A stretch of 64,000 nucleotides of DNA from positions 4,131,340 to 4,195,339 of the forward strand of contig OY294050.1 of assembly GCA_958510825.1 (NCBI GenBank), in the 5' to 3' direction. This DNA comes from Brachypterus glaber (Eukaryota > Arthropoda > Insecta > Coleoptera > Kateretidae). Below are positions 41,816 through 55,935 of the stretch, piece by piece. Both the position numbers and the translations under genes were made by a program. The notes beneath the pieces were generated by a model that ran no database searches, had not been told where the DNA came from, and was given only the letters and a program-made list of their open reading frames with translations. Position 1 is the stretch's first letter, and every line of letters begins with the position of its first letter.

Positions 41816-42254
41816 TTCTATTTTGCGACTCTTATAAGCTCATAATCACACCCATTTTGCGTGTTCTTATAGAGGTTTGGACTTTTTTTTCTTTTGGGTT
41901 GGCAATACAGGACAAAAGACAATCGCTTGGCGTTTTCCGTGCAAATGTCAACACCGCTTTTAAGTTTAGTTTTCTACGAAATTGTGTTTTAAGTTGATTT
42001 TTACCGTATTAAAATTTTGGCTTAGTTACTTACAGTAAAAAAGAGACTGACTATAAAAGATATCAAAATATCGTTTGTTCTATGAATTTCAAACATAGCG
42101 AAAATTGTAATGCGAACCCAAAACATAAATCCCTAAATCGGTCATCTTAAATTGATGTACCTAAGTTTATTTTTTATTTTAGAGCAAAATAGAAAAAAAA
42201 GTATAAAGCACTCGTTTCATAACACGTTTTAAGCGGGTGTTATGAAACTAGTAC
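41816..42254 (-). repeat. Dispersed repeat R1, reverse copy 2
   Basis: Same orientation as the copy at 40911-41412, with 'ttctattttgcgactcttat', 'gtgttcttatagaggt' and 'cactcgtttcataacac'. It lies within the intron 41772-42429, just upstream (in gene sense) of the exon at 41591-41771. Confidence 0.75.
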
Positions 42255-42429
42255 TTTAACCCCTTAACGCACTCACCCGTGTTAACTCGTTGTGAGTAGG
42301 TTGGGCACTTTTCCGCTTACCCGAGTTAACTCGGGCGACTTATATTTTGCCGAATTGGTGAAAAATTAACCAATTTTCCGAAAAAGAGTGGTGCTTCACG
42401 GGGTTAATATAATATTATTATATAGTTAC

Positions 42430-42555
42430 CTCAAGATATCCGACGGGGCCGTTGAAGGGGTAGTCCCCCAGCCTTCGTTCTTCATCGAGAAATTTTCCCG
42501 CCCTCCCATTTTCCGGAGGACTGAATAGGCCGTAGTTGAAACTTTCCTTTAGCTC
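42430..42555 (-). CDS. Prosap: Prosap exon: SPN domain, 42 codons
   Basis: Acceptor TTTGTTTCAG, phase 0 at both ends, donor CTTGAG|GTAACT. It encodes 'ELKESFNYGLFSPPENGRAG', then 'KFLDEERRLGDYPFNGPVGY' and 'LE'. The vertebrate SPN segment 'NYGLFQPAFNGRAGKFLDEE' confirms it. Confidence 0.96.
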
Positions 42556-43837
42556 CTGAAACAAAAAAAAACAAGGAAGATATTAAAAAGTTCAAAATTT
42601 AAAATTTTGATAAATCATGCCCTCAATAATGATTGCATTCTTGAAAGAAATGAAAATGGTATTCTTGCATAAAATGGGATACCTACAGAAAAAAAAAGAA
42701 AAAGCACGAGTTTTTTAAAGAATATATGCTATAAGTTGTCTAACAAAACCTTTTTTTATAAAAAAGGTTTTTAAGGGACGCAGATGTGTGAATTATACAT
42801 AAAAGCAAATAAAATTTCATTTAAAAGAAAATAAACAACAAAAAAATTGAAACACAAATTATACAGGTAAGCCATAAATTTAGTATACACTTAAAAGTAG
42901 AATTAGTATCCCTACACTAAGAAGATCCAAATTATACTTTGAAGTGTATACTAATCGTAGAAATAATCTGTATACTTATAATATTTCAGCCATTAATCAA
43001 CCGTTTATTGGTTTGGTTAGAATTACCTTCAGTTTTTATGGCAACAATTTACCATAAAAACAGTTACTGTAGTGTGTTTTATTAAGGTCTGGAGTAAAAT
43101 CGGGGGACTGGGGGGATAATTAAAAAGAGCAGTAAATATTAACCAGGTCTGTGTAATTCTTCGAATGAAAAAATTTTATGGCGTCTGCGTCGCGTCTGAA
43201 AAGTGAGACTAATTTCTTACTCATTGCCTTTAACATATAATCAAACAGGTGGTAATCTTATAGAACTGCTTCGCTCCCTAGAATACACTCTACCCCAATA
43301 TATATTTAATAGTTAGAAAGTTTTCACCTACATTCAAGTATAAAAAAGTAAATTTTAAAAATAATATATTTATCAGTTGTTAAAATTTGTAACATCCTAC
43401 CTTATGACTTAATTGAATGAAAACCCCAATGGGTTATAACTATAGTCACGCAACCAAAAAAAAATAATAATTGGCCCCCTTGTGGTTTTAGAGATCTCAC
43501 GGTGGGTAAAGGATCATTTCAATCACCTCGTATATCACATCTCATTTTCGAATTTCTTCAAACAATGTTAATGGTGTAAATGAGGCATGTAGGATCAAAA
43601 GGTGATAAGTCCAATTTAGCTAACTTTTTGAAATCCGAAAAATTCTTGCTGTACAAAGCTTATTTTGAAATCTGAATTAAAATTCAGCTCAATAAGGGGT
43701 CGTCCATAAAATACGTCACGCAAATTGACCAAAATTTATACACTTTATACTCAGTTTCTCGCGTTATTAAAGGCTTTAGAGGTTTTATATTTTGACTACC
43801 CTCCTATATGGGCTAATTGACCAAAATTCATACACTT

Positions 43838-44303
43838 CATAACGAGCCGCTTGCGGCGAGTTTTCTAAAGTACTAGTGCTCTAAAAACGTGTTATGAAAC
43901 TAGTGCTTTATACAATTTTTTCTATTTTGCTCTAAAATTTAAAAAACTTACATTTAAATTAATGACTGATTTAGGGATTTTTGTTTTGGGTTGGCATTAC
44001 AGTTTACGCTATGTCTAAAATTCTAAGAACAAATGATATTTTGATATACAGTCATCTCTTCTTTTTTCACTGCAATTAACGAGTCCACAATTTTAACACG
44101 GTAAAAAATAACCCAAACACAAAATTTTGTAAAAAATTAAACTTTAAATCGACATTGACATTTGCACGCAAAACGTCAAGAGATAGACTTTTGTATGTTG
44201 CCAACCCAACAGAAAAAAAAGTAGAGACCTCTTATGGGCCTATAAGAACACGCAAAATGCTTGTGATTATGAGCTTATAAGAGTCGCAAAATAGAAAAAA
44301 TAC
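43838..44303 (+). repeat. Dispersed repeat R1, most complete copy
   Basis: Runs from 'aacgagccgcttgcggcgag' through 'ttaacacggtaaaaaataac' to 'agagtcgcaaaatagaaaaa'. It is about 465 bp long with no coding potential. Copies at 1-275, 40911-41412 and 41816-42254 and a fragment at 34325-34405 belong to it. Confidence 0.75.
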
Positions 44304-45489
44304 ATACATTCAAATTTTCAATATTTTTCATTCGGGGGTGTGGCAAAACAAAATTTTTACTGCCTTCAGATCGACTTTTTACCTTTTGTTCCAAACATCG
44401 ATTTTTATCGTTAAAAACCACACTTTAAAAACCACTTTCAGGCATTCTATATAAACTTATTTAGATTGTAGATTAAATGATATAAAAATGTAATTTTTAA
44501 AAATTTTGCACTTATCACCTTTTGATCGTACATGCCTCAAATGCAAAAGTATACGCGAATGCAACCATAAAAACATAGGTTCTTGGTAAGGCCATTTAAC
44601 TTTTATTGACCTCTAATTTTATTATTGGCTATGGGTCTTGCAGACATGCAGGCAGAGATGGAAAAAACTAAGCAGGTACACGCAGAAGAAAAATATGGCA
44701 AATCAAGTAAAATGCAGGTTTCACGATAGGAGAGAAATCGAACATCTCGAATTTCGAGAGTCTCAATTTTCGAGACCAGAAATAGATTGATCTTGTTTTG
44801 ACCAAACCATTTCTAGAAAATACATTGTCTCGTCTAGCGAGGGTTTCGACTATTAACTTATTCTCTGGGTCGCGACATTCTTGATTTTCAAGACTCTCGA
44901 CATTCAGCAGGGTTGGCTTAATATCAAGCGTCGAAACATCCCCACAGCAGGGAAAAAACAAGGTGGAATAGAGAATTTTGAGCTTTAACACCTTCAGTGC
45001 TCCTGACGCACCGGTGCGTCATCGCTTTATTTCTAGAATTGCGCGCGAAGCACCTGTGCGTCATGTTCACTGGTAAATTTAACGGTAAGTATTATGCTAG
45101 CCTTTGCTGAAAAGGTTTTGAATATTGGTTAGTACTGAACGTGTTAAGATGTATCAGAAGACCCCCTTTTCATTTAAGAAAATGGTCCCCCTTGTACCCC
45201 TGCCATCGTTGTGCCCCCTAAACATATCAAATATAAAGCATTTTGCGTTTCCATTAATCTCTTATAACTTTGGTTTAAAACTTTTTTGATATATCTAACA
45301 GTTATTAAAAGATTAAGGGTTGTAATGAGAAATGGACCATCCTGTAGAATTTTCTTCAAAAAACCAAAAAAATTGCAATTTTGGCGAAGGCGCGTGTAAG
45401 CAAATAAAGGTAAGAATCGAAAAGATTGTCTTATTGAAAAAAATTTCCTATTTGAGCCTCAAACCTGAGGAACTTATGTAAAGGTAATG

Positions 45490-45950
45490 TAAAAATTTAG
45501 CAAAGTGAAAACCAGGGCTCTTGCTAACTTAACAGACTTAGATTAGGGTCTTAAGTTAGCGAGAGGAGATACAGTGTCTCATATTGCTGACTTAAGAGAC
45601 CTAGTTCTTAATTAAGTAAAATAAAACACAGTGTTCTTGCTAACTTCAGAGACCTAGATCTAGGTCTCAATTTAGTAGAGTGACACAAATGCTCTTGCTA
45701 ACTTAAAAGCCCTAGATTTAGGTCTTAAGTTAGGGAGAGGGGGTAACATGTTTTATCTTGCCTTAAAGACCTAGTTCTCAAATTAGCAAACGGAAACAAA
45801 CTTATGAGACTTAGATTTAGGTCTCAGTTTATCAAAATGAGATTTTGATAGTTAAAAAACCCTAGATTTAGGTATTAAGAGAGAGAAGATACAGTGTCTC
45901 ATCTTGCTAACTTAAAAGACCTAGATCTCTTTTCTTAAATCGAAAAATGT
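45490..45950. repeat. Tandem block of inverted 'cttaagttag' modules
   Basis: About four repeats of roughly 115 bp alternate 'ctcttgctaactta' with 'ggtcttaagttag' and 'agatacagtgtctcat'. Each unit can fold on itself. Confidence 0.55.
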
Positions 45951-48850
45951 TTTCTCCGTGTGCATAGCCAGAGCTGGAAAAAAGTAAGCAGGCAGCTACG
46001 GCTTCGAAGGGAGTGCTTTTGACCGTAAATCAAATTTTATGTTCTTGGACAATTCATTATAATATGCCGGTGAGCCGCGGAGGACGAAGTAAGGCCTGGG
46101 CAGAGGATTGTGCGAAACCGGCCCCGTACTATTCTTTTCCGATTGAGAAATACGTTTGTATGCTCTACGATGGGTATTATTCGTTTGTAGGTATTTCAAT
46201 CGTAACAAGCTAGATTTTATTTTTTTTCCTACAGCAAGATTTGGCTAAAAAGGAAAAAACAGCCGTCTCAAATGAGCAAGACTACTTTGTTATTAAAAAA
46301 TAGAATTGATAATTTTTGTGATTTTATTTTCTAGGGATATCGTTGTAAACAATTTGTTACACTTTGAGGAAGATTGAACTTTTAGGTGGTTTTTAATTTT
46401 TTTTTCTACTGTCAATAATAAAAAGTTATGTCCAGAGTTTCTTTTTTACATTTTGAAGGATAGGGTGGGGTCATGAAAAAAAAATATAGAAAAAATAGTT
46501 ATGGCCAAAACAAAAATTTAACCTTTTACGCTCCTCCTTCCAACTAATTTTGCTTAAATACGAACTTATCCAAGATAATAAAAAAAATATCGTGGATGCA
46601 GACAAAAAAAAAGCACCAAAAATTTGCTACCAGAAGCTGATTACTTATTACTTTTTAATAAAAGGAAACATAAATTTAAAATAATTTAACGGTGATGTTT
46701 TTTAGGCAGTAAGGATCAAAAATATAAATGCCCAAAAAAGAAAATAAAAAAGTTTACTTTGTAGGAATTTCTCCGCTGATTCCAAATCTATATTCGGAAT
46801 TAATCAGTATTAAGGATATACACTTTTTAAAAACTCAAATTTTCATAGTTCATTAGTTTGCTACATTAAAACCAAATGAGATCTCGGTATTTAACCTATG
46901 ATTATATGTTCTAAAATTTGACACTAGTTCTAAAATTTTTATAACACTACGATTATTGGGGTATTAAGCGCACTTAAATTGTGAGAAAACACATAGAAAT
47001 AAGAAGAAAAGACATGGAAACTTATTAAAAAGTGGATACCTGCAGAAAAACATTTTCTTTTTTTAATTTAAAGCTTACATGTTGCAAGCTTTGAATTCAA
47101 AGAAGTAATGCTTCTCAAATATAAACTGAAAATGTAGGAAAGGGATTTAAATATGTAAATTCACATAATCTAAGGCCTTTGGGCTGAGCGATGGGAGTTA
47201 GGGAATGGAAAAAATAGAAACATTTGAAATTTGGTGAAACAGAAGATGCTAAAAATAAATTGGACAGAAAAACTATAAAATTAAGCCATACTAGGAAGAG
47301 AAAAAGAAAAGCTTATGGTGGATCAAGCTGATATCGGACAGTTATTGCCTCGGTTGTTGCCTTTTAATTTGATCTTGTCTATATACTAAATCTCCATGAG
47401 CATATACTTTATCCCAAATAAATCTGTTGGTTTATATGTCCATTTCATTTTACTAGGTATTATTTAAGATCAAAATCTTTCTAAAACAAACATTGATCAA
47501 TATGGACCAACTATTTTTCTGGTTGCTGCAAGAAATCTGGCAAGGGCAACAAAACAACTATTTTTTTTTAAACAGACACTATTTTTCCTACTAAATGCAA
47601 AAAAATATTTTTTTACAGTGTAGCTATTATAGGATATTTGAAATTTTAATGTTCTGCAGCTTCTCATGAAGACGTTCCGCATGCGGTCATCTTTTTATGC
47701 TATACACCCACAACCTCTTTTATGTATCTTTTCCAAAGGCACCTGCTTAAAAATGCAATTTCTATGCGAACCTTTCTTAGAAGACGTTTGGTCTCATACT
47801 GTGTTTACAAAAAGTACAGAATAATTTTGATAAGTTATTTTTTTTAAAGGTATATACAGTATATTACACACCGAGTACGCGAACCTAGTTTTTAGTGCAC
47901 TGAAATGGCTTGCGTCGAGGTGCGTATACTATTTTTCCTACGACCTAACACCTAAATATCCAAAAAACGCAAAAATTATCTTAAAATTAGTTTGTCAATT
48001 TAAGGTTATGTGTTTGACGTTTACTAATTTTCTGACAGCAGATATGTAAAATCGGCTGACTGTCACATTCCAACCGTTGTCATAGGCAACGGGTAGGAAA
48101 TAGGCACTAACTACTAACTAGGTCGCAGGAAAAATAAGTTATTAATAGTAATTATATACCAAGGAAGAGAAGACTTTTTTATAGCGGAGCGTATTAAATC
48201 CCGAGCTGCGTAGCGGCGAGAGATTTAAGAGTGCGAGGCTATAATAGTCTTCTCTACTGTAGTTTATATATTAGTTTTTTCAGTACTAGCACTATTTAAC
48301 TATTTTTATTTAAATAATAAAATAAAATATTAACATAAATGATATTTCTTCAAAATTTTCATAAAAAAAAAATACTTTTTCTTAATATTTAGATAATTAT
48401 TGATTGTATTAATTGGTAATAATTATAATTAATTATATTTAATAAAACAAAAAGTTATTTAAAGCTATTTTCTTGGGTTTAATTAGTAAAAATTGCACAA
48501 AGAACTGAAACATCTAAAGTGACAGAAATCAATTGTTTATAAAATTTACTCCTACTAGGAGAGAAAAAATTATTATTGCTATAGGTGAAGAAAATTGATT
48601 TCACAGTCTTAAAACATGATAAATAATGGTATGTTCTAAAGCTAGTAGTGAAAAATAGTATATTATGCACCTAGTATGCGAACTAAGTCTTTAGTGTTCG
48701 AGAATACTTAAGTTTTAAGTTCTAAAAAATAAGATTAATGTTACAAATTTTTTGGGACATTTTTTACAGGGTATTTTGAAAATATATTGGATAAAGATGT
48801 TAAATAGGTAAACTTTTGACTTTTTCAAAAGTTTACCTATTTTTTTTTTT

Positions 48851-49382
48851 TTGAAAAAGTCAAATATTAAGCCTATATTTCAGTCCAACCAAAAATTAGG
48901 TCAATGTTTGACTTCAACAAAAGACAAAATACCCCTGAGTTCAGAAGGCGTATATAAAATACCCTGCTCCTGTGGTACGGTTTACATAGGTGAAACTAAG
49001 AGAAAAATTTCTACAAGACTTCAAGAGCATGAGCGCAATATAAGAAAGAAACAAATTTCCTTATCGGCAGTAGCCGAACATGTACATGAAACAGGTCATA
49101 AAATCAATTTGTCTGAAACAAAACAAATATTAACAGAAAACAGAAAAATGCCAAGGAAGATACGGGAATCGATAGAAATCATCAAGCATCCTAACAATAT
49201 CAATCGGGACACTGGTTACCACTTACCTGCAATATGGAAGTCTTTGATAGGAAAAACCTCGTCACGGGTGAATAACCACAACTCGTCATAAATAGTGACA
49301 CAAGTTGATTCGAAACTTAGTTTCAGATTAATCCCTGAAGATGTCTCTAGTAGTAAGAGACGAAACGTCGGAAAGTGAAAAT
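48851..49382 (+). pseudogene. Penelope-like retroelement fragment with GIY-YIG endonuclease
   Basis: An open frame of about 146 codons encodes 'GVYKIPCSCGTVYIGETKRK', 'ISTRLQEHERNI' and 'AEHVHETGHKI'. It contains the GVY...VYIG pair, the Cys-x-Cys upstream of it, the catalytic-type Arg (TRLQEH) and a His-rich stretch, as in the endonuclease domain of Penelope-like elements. The reverse transcriptase part that should precede it is absent. Downstream another frame reads 'PEDVSSSKRRNVGK', a usual 3'-end motif of these elements. A hairpin 'aggtaaacttttgac...' sits just 5', at 48809-48839. It is a truncated, probably dead copy. Confidence 0.75.
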
Positions 49383-50025
49383 CCATTAACACGGTCTAAA
49401 CCCGAAAGTGAAAGTTCTTTATATCATAATGGCCGTGAAAGCTTAAAATCTAAAAAGAGATTAAGTGTCCACCGTTCTTTGGTACCATGGTAATGAAAAT
49501 GTTGAGGGAATTTCTTAATGATGGTAATTAGTAAGTAAACGGTAAATTTCCAGATTTCGTATATTCATTATTACTATCTCATTATGTTTTATATACGTAT
49601 AATTAGTTTCTCTCCAGAAAATTTAGATATTTTGAAGAGATTTTACACAAAAGTTACCAAGGGTGGATTTATTTCATTTTAAGGGGGCGAGGGAAGGGGC
49701 ATCCATAAGGAAAAACAATGATCATTCACAAAAAATATAATTTTGAAGGTATTTCTATGCTTATATATCTAGCTAAAGTGGTTCTAGAATGGAAAACAAA
49801 ATGTTTTGGAGTACCACCGATAAAAAATTGCGTCATTTAAACCTAAATTTTAGGTATAGGCGTGCCTAGTATGAAATACTGCTCATAAATAAGAAAGAAT
49901 GTATGGTGTAGAAAATTTAGGTAAATGAAAGAATTAAGTGAAATGAAGAGCTGGGTGAAGTAATAACTTCATAATTAAGTATTATGCTCAATTAGCTTGT
50001 ATTATTAGGTATGAAATCTATCCGG

Positions 50026-50388
50026 GTGTCCCAACTCTATTTACCCAGCGGTTTTCTCGAAACCTAAAAGTTCTGCGAAAACCATCTTAAATTAGACAAC
50101 TTATACTATCTTTTAGCATATATTTGATACTTTCAGCTCTTAAAATGTGGGCAGGGGCATAGGGGGACTTTTTTTTTAAGGGTCGTGATATATCACACGA
50201 CCCCCCTTTCCATTTAAAAAATCCCCCCCAGGGGGCTGCCTACAATTTAAGAGCTCAAAGTATCATATATACGCTAAAAGATAGTTTAAGTTGTCTTATT
50301 TAAGATGGTTTTCGCAGAATTTTATTACCTCTTTAAGTTTTGGAGAAAATCGTTGGGTAAATAGAGTTGGGACACCCGGTATAAATCT
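50026..50388. mobile_element. MITE with CCGGGTGTCCCAACTC ends, copy 1
   Basis: Terminal inverted repeats 'ccgggtgtcccaactctatt' (50029) and 'aatagagttgggacacccgg' (50361-50380), with matching inner arms 'tcttttagcatatatttgat' / 'atcatatatacgctaaaaga'. The whole element can fold. No transposase is seen. Confidence 0.85.
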
Positions 50389-51715
50389 AATGTTTAATAT
50401 TTTTTCGTTCAATAAATTAAGAAATAAATGAATGCACTTTTAAGCTGTCAAAGCAGACAATGCAAGGAGTAAGTACGCTTTCTTTTTTCACTCTACGCCA
50501 ACTGAGATGCATTTATTTAAAAAGGTGTGGATTTACTTACACAATAAAACATGATGTTGTAAATTTCAGTTGGTAAATAGGGGTCGGAAACACAAAGACA
50601 ATAAACTGAAAATGGTACGGTTCCACCGCACTTGATTTCTCGCGAAAATGTGCCCGTAAGTTATGGAATTTTGATTAATTTGCTGTTTTACAGGAGGGAG
50701 GGGGGTGAAGAAGATTTTTTTTGGAGGGGAAGGTTAAAAATTTCCCAAATAATTACACTGCACAACACTCAAAAATTTGCCGACACCATTTTAGTTGAGT
50801 CTGCCTATATTTGATGCGCTGACTTCGGAACATTTTTCGTTTTTCTCGAACAGCTCGTTTTTTTGAGATATAGCGCACAGTGTTTTTTTGCCTATAGTTG
50901 TAGTAAAAAAATTAAGGTCTAATTAATTTATTTTTTGCATATTTCAAATATATTCGTTTGTTTTTATAAACTTTTAAATTCAAAAAATTAGATTTTTTCG
51001 TATTTTTTCGCTATATTTTTATGAAAATTTTATATCAATACTAAAGATATGGCTCTTTTGCAACTAAAAGGTCCCCGGAAATTAAAAAAAAAATCCCCAT
51101 TCTGCCACTCAATTTTTCCCACGATTTCCCAGCTGAACTTTTTGAACCACTCTTACTGGGTAGAATAAAGAAAACTGATTGATATAAGTTTTAGGAACTT
51201 TTGATAAATCACATTTTTCTAAGTGTTTGAAAATTACTTTACCTTTATTTAAAAGGTCCCATGGAGTATAAAAAAATAAATAGATAGTAAATATTGTTTT
51301 CCACCGTTTTACCGACCCCTAGTCGTAATTTTCAACTTGTAAGTAACGTTGAGAAGCCGACGAACGGACGAAAATAACGATCGCATAACAACTTTCCTCC
51401 CCCGAGAAAAATAATTGAAAATGGGGGAAAATGGGGGAAAGATGTGGGGAAGTCGTAAACGTGTACACACGTATTTGACGAAAAGGTGTGTATTTTGTTA
51501 CTCTTTAGTGGCTGACGGTAAATAAATTTATTGATTAGGGGTGGTTTCTATCGAAAACGGTTACATTTTAAAGGAAATTCGAAAAACCTATGCTGTTTTT
51601 ATTATAGATATAGAGGAAAACTCTATAAAAATTTTTATACATAAAATAAACATAAATTCTGCAAAATTAAATAATAAGAATATTATTTATTTTTCAGATA
51701 TACTAATATGATCTT

Positions 51716-51862
51716 ATACAGGGCGTTCCATTTAAAACAACCCTCTATAACAATTTTAACAATTTTCACCGAAGCAAACTATAAATATTGTATTACACAG
51801 AATTGTTGCTTCGTTTGTAAGTTGTAAAGGGTGGACACTTTTAAATAAAACACTCTGTATAT
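51716..51862. mobile_element. Small foldback element
   Basis: Ends 'atacagggcgttccatttaa' and 'ttaaataaaacactctgtat' form imperfect inverted repeats, with 'ttgtattacacagaatt' between them. Confidence 0.5.
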
Positions 51863-52454
51863 ATCATATACAGCTAAAGAAAGATGAATAAAAATCAGTG
51901 AAATAAAAAATAATGAACATGCCTAAAAGATAAACTAAAAATCTTAAAAATCATGCCTGAAAATAGGGTGATATCTAAAAAATATACCTACCACAAACCA
52001 AAGTGCTACCTACAGACAACAAAAAGAAAAAATTAATATAAATAAAATTAACTAAATTATATAATTACTAATTTAAATTAAAAAAAAAATCATAGATATG
52101 TAAGTACTTAAAAAAATATTACAGATACTTATGTTACAAGTACAAAATATGAGAAAATTCTATTCAAACAACTAGAAATAAATTATTCATTGTTTTGAAT
52201 AAAAAATCTGAACAAACCATTGTTTAAGATTTAAAAAAATTAAACCAATTTTATGCGAATAAAGGTGAATAAATAAAGGTTTTATTTTAAGTAGGTCTTG
52301 GGTTTTAATCCCACTCAGGGAATAACTATCGTCTCGCGAGTCTTGATTTTCAAGACCCTCGACATTCTGTAATTTTAGTATCACGCATCGAAATATCCCC
52401 ACAGAACTACAGATAGTCTTTTATTATTGACAATGATTACTTATGTGCATAACT

Positions 52455-52690
52455 TCACTGTTAAAGTGAACTGAATATTCAGTTACAAATGGATAGGAAA
52501 TCGGAAGTTATTATCCTATACAACTGTACTTTAATTTTTGTTAAAAACACTATAGTTCTAAAGTCACGTACTTTAATATTTAAGGACGGACATGGAATGA
52601 GGCGTGTTTTTAACAAAATTTAAAGTACAATTGTATAGGATAATAACTTCCAATTTCATATCCATTTGTAACTGAATATTCAGTTTACTT
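52455..52690. mobile_element. Foldback element with ACTGAATATTCAGT ends
   Basis: Arms 'actgaatattcagttacaaa' and 'tttgtaactgaatattcagt' are perfect inverted repeats whose tips are themselves palindromic. The inner arms 'ttattatcctatacaa' / 'ttgtataggataataa' also match. Confidence 0.8.
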
Positions 52691-54716
52691 TTTAGTGTGT
52701 TGCGTGTAGAGAATTTACTAACTTTTTAGTGGTTGGTTTATGAAAAGTATAAAAATTTAATTAAGAGACGAGAAGTCTCGATTCTTGATCAAAAGTATCG
52801 ACTCTCGACGACATGAATCACATCTTGTCCTGATTTTACTTTCCCAATTTTACTTTTATTACGGGTGCACCGTTATTAAAATCGACCGAAAAATATTTTT
52901 TTTTTGCATTTTCGACTTAAGAATGTCATGAAACGTCGAGAAAATGTGAAAAAAGTGGGTGTTAAAAAAATTTCTGTCTGTCTATAACTTTTGAACGGAA
53001 TGTCCGATTTGAAAAATTCTTTCACCAAACGATTCAGGACCTTTTCTGTCTGCCTCACATCAAATATGGTTATTATTAGCACAGGGCAAGGGGGGCAAAA
53101 TGGACAAAAATTATAATTTTTAGCTTAGAGGAAATGAGCCTAATTTCGGATGGTTTCCAAATTTCGGATAGTAGTGTATTTAAGATACTGTCTGCAAAGG
53201 TAAACAGAAACCTACTTTTATGTGAAGCCAAAAGTCAAACTAAATCCGTCCTGTAATATGATAACGGTAGAGCTTCTCCCCTTTAAATGGCAGCACAAAT
53301 CGTTTATATTGCAAATGGCAGTTTTGTGCTCAGTTGCATTATTATGCTTGTTTATTTTATAAATAATCGTTATAAAAGTTCGTGATTCTGTCTTGGGTAA
53401 AAACATTCTACAAATTTCTAATCTAAAAAGCAGAAAGTTGCCTAATTTCGGATAGACCATTTTTGTGCATTTGATTCCCAATTTCGGATATCCGCAAGGT
53501 AATTATTATTCAGGATAACCAACCATTAATTATTATTTTTATAATGATACAACAAACTAAGATAAACAATTTTGAAAAAACGAAAATTACCTAAGATACT
53601 AAGATATTCGAAATTGGGAATCTAAAAATATAGTTCCTATAGTATTTCGTAGAAAATCGCTTAATGATTAAATTACGTCTTAAATGTGAAGGAATAACAA
53701 GAAACATAAGCAATGGGATCCAGATCTACTCTTGAAAAAAATTTTTCCTATATGTCCGAAATTAGGAGCCCTTTTTCAAATGCACAAAAATGCGCTGATT
53801 TTTTTTAACCGTGTTTTTTGGAAAAAATAAACTGTAATAAAATTGCTTTTATAATAAATCATGGTTCGCTATAATAAGTTGTATCTGGTTATATAAAAAA
53901 AATATCAAAAAGTAATACCGAGTATTAAATATTGAATACATTGTAAATGGTATCCGAAATTAGGCGACTTTCCTCTATTATTTATAGTAGTAAATGAAAA
54001 TAATGTTTAATTCTCTACAAAAACACCTGTGATCATTTTTCTCGTAGGACTATTAGTTTCTGAGATATAGGCATTTTAATAAATTTTGATATATTTTTAC
54101 ATATTTAAGTAGATATCAAATTTTGACACTAGTAAAACTACAATCATAGGTAAAATTAATTTCAATCAATTTTTCTTTTAATAAATTTTTGATAATTGTG
54201 CGGCCAGAAGACAATCCGATAAAGCTACAAAGAAAAAACAAAAGGATATGGTCCAAAAATACAGGAAAAGTGAAGTCGATTTCATATCTTATTTTATAAA
54301 CTTCCTTATTTTTCCACCCGTCTAGAAAAGGTACCCGTTTCATATTTTTTAGATTACAGTCAACTTGATTTTTTCTCGAAATTGAGACAAGACAATAAAT
54401 ATCGCAAAACCTCATTCAATCCTAGTCCACTGTTGATCTAACTCGTGAATTCTTATACATTAAATAAGTTATTATGCTGGTGAGATAAATGCGGCCGTTT
54501 AAAGGTAATAAATACAGCCATTACTTGCTCAAAAAAGCCTCGTTTTATATTAAAGTAGGTAATGTAATCTGTTTTCGATAATGATAATAATTATTACATT
54601 AGCGGCGCATTAATAGTTTAAGTACATACTTTATTAATAATAAATTATTATCTTAGTTGTACTTCATATTTATCTTACATTTTTTTGATATGATACATGC
54701 GAGTATTTTAAAGCAC

Positions 54717-55935
54717 TAGGTATACCGGATGTTTCGTCTAAAAACAATCAGGAGTAAAAAAAATATGAAAAGCCCTTTTGAAGTTTCTCGTGTTTCAAAT
54801 TTAGTTTTGATCTGTCAAAAGCAATGTTTTCTAGACTTCTGTATACATTAGTCATGTCGGGGAAATACGTTAATCCACCTTAGAGCCTATCCAGAAGCTT
54901 GCATAAGAACATAAAACATAAGAATGCGATGCCGTGATTGGCTTACAAATACATGGTGGCACATCAAGCCAATCACGGCATCGCATTCTTATGTACTATG
55001 TTGTTGTGCAAGCCTGTGGATATGCCATTAGGTACCTTATAAGGTCCCACTCGTAACGTTCTTTTTTTGATAATAGTTAGGAAAATTATAATATTTTCTT
55101 TCTCATAACTTTAAGGTAGTAGTCTAAGAGCTGGTGACCATTTTTATTTAATTATTTGCTCCCGGCTGTATTTTATATATTCAAATTAAGCTATTTGCAA
55201 ATTGCCAGGTCCTGGATCGGGTTCCTTTGGATGTTAGAAGCCTCGAAAAGGTGGTGAAATGGGGTCCCCGAAAAATATATTTGTAACTTACCGAGTCAAA
55301 CAAATTACATTTATTACATTTAGATTAGTCTATTTTCACAGTTTTACACAATTATTTAGTAGGCTAAGGGTTAAAAAAAGACTTTAAAAACTTTATCTGA
55401 CATATGTCAAAACTAAAAACTCGAAATAATTTTCATTTAATCAAAATGTCATTTTATAAATAATTTATTCTCATTTCTTTAAAAAATTAAGTATCACTTT
55501 TTAAAGACTGCTCTTACCCCCTTGGCCCCAGAATTATTGTGTATAACTATTAAATAACTTAATCTGAATGTATTAAATGAAATGTATACGACTCGGCAAG
55601 ATAAAAATTGAAAGATTTTTTGGTTGCTCATTGTCATAGCTTTTGGAGCTTCTAGCACTGAAAGGAACCAGATCCGGAGTCAATTAACAATTTAAAAATA
55701 GCTTAATTTGAATGTACTTTAAGACATATATAAAATATAACCAGGAGCAAATAATGAAAAAAAAATACCAGCTCTCCGACTATAGTATTAGAGCATTAAG
55801 CACCTAGGTCTTCAGCTTAAATACGTATATGTTTTTCTTTTTGAGTATTTCAGGTGGTGAAAATTTAAAATTTATATCGCTCTTAATAAATCCAAAAAAC
55901 ACTGATTGTACTTAAACGAAACACCTGGTACAAGA
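54717..55935. mobile_element. 1.2-kb imperfect foldback element
   Basis: Ends 'accggatgtttcgtctaaaa' and 'aaacgaaacacctggt' are inverted. Internal arms around 'gatcgggttcctttggatgt' (55214) and 'actgaaaggaaccagatccg' (55657) also pair. A second, tighter hairpin ('cataagaatgcgatgccgtg' / 'cacggcatcgcattcttatg') is nested at 54885-55035. Confidence 0.65.

Noticed and set aside
46013..46213. 66-codon frame in the large Prosap intron
   Set aside because: Short, no recognisable motif, and opposed by an equally long frame on the other strand.
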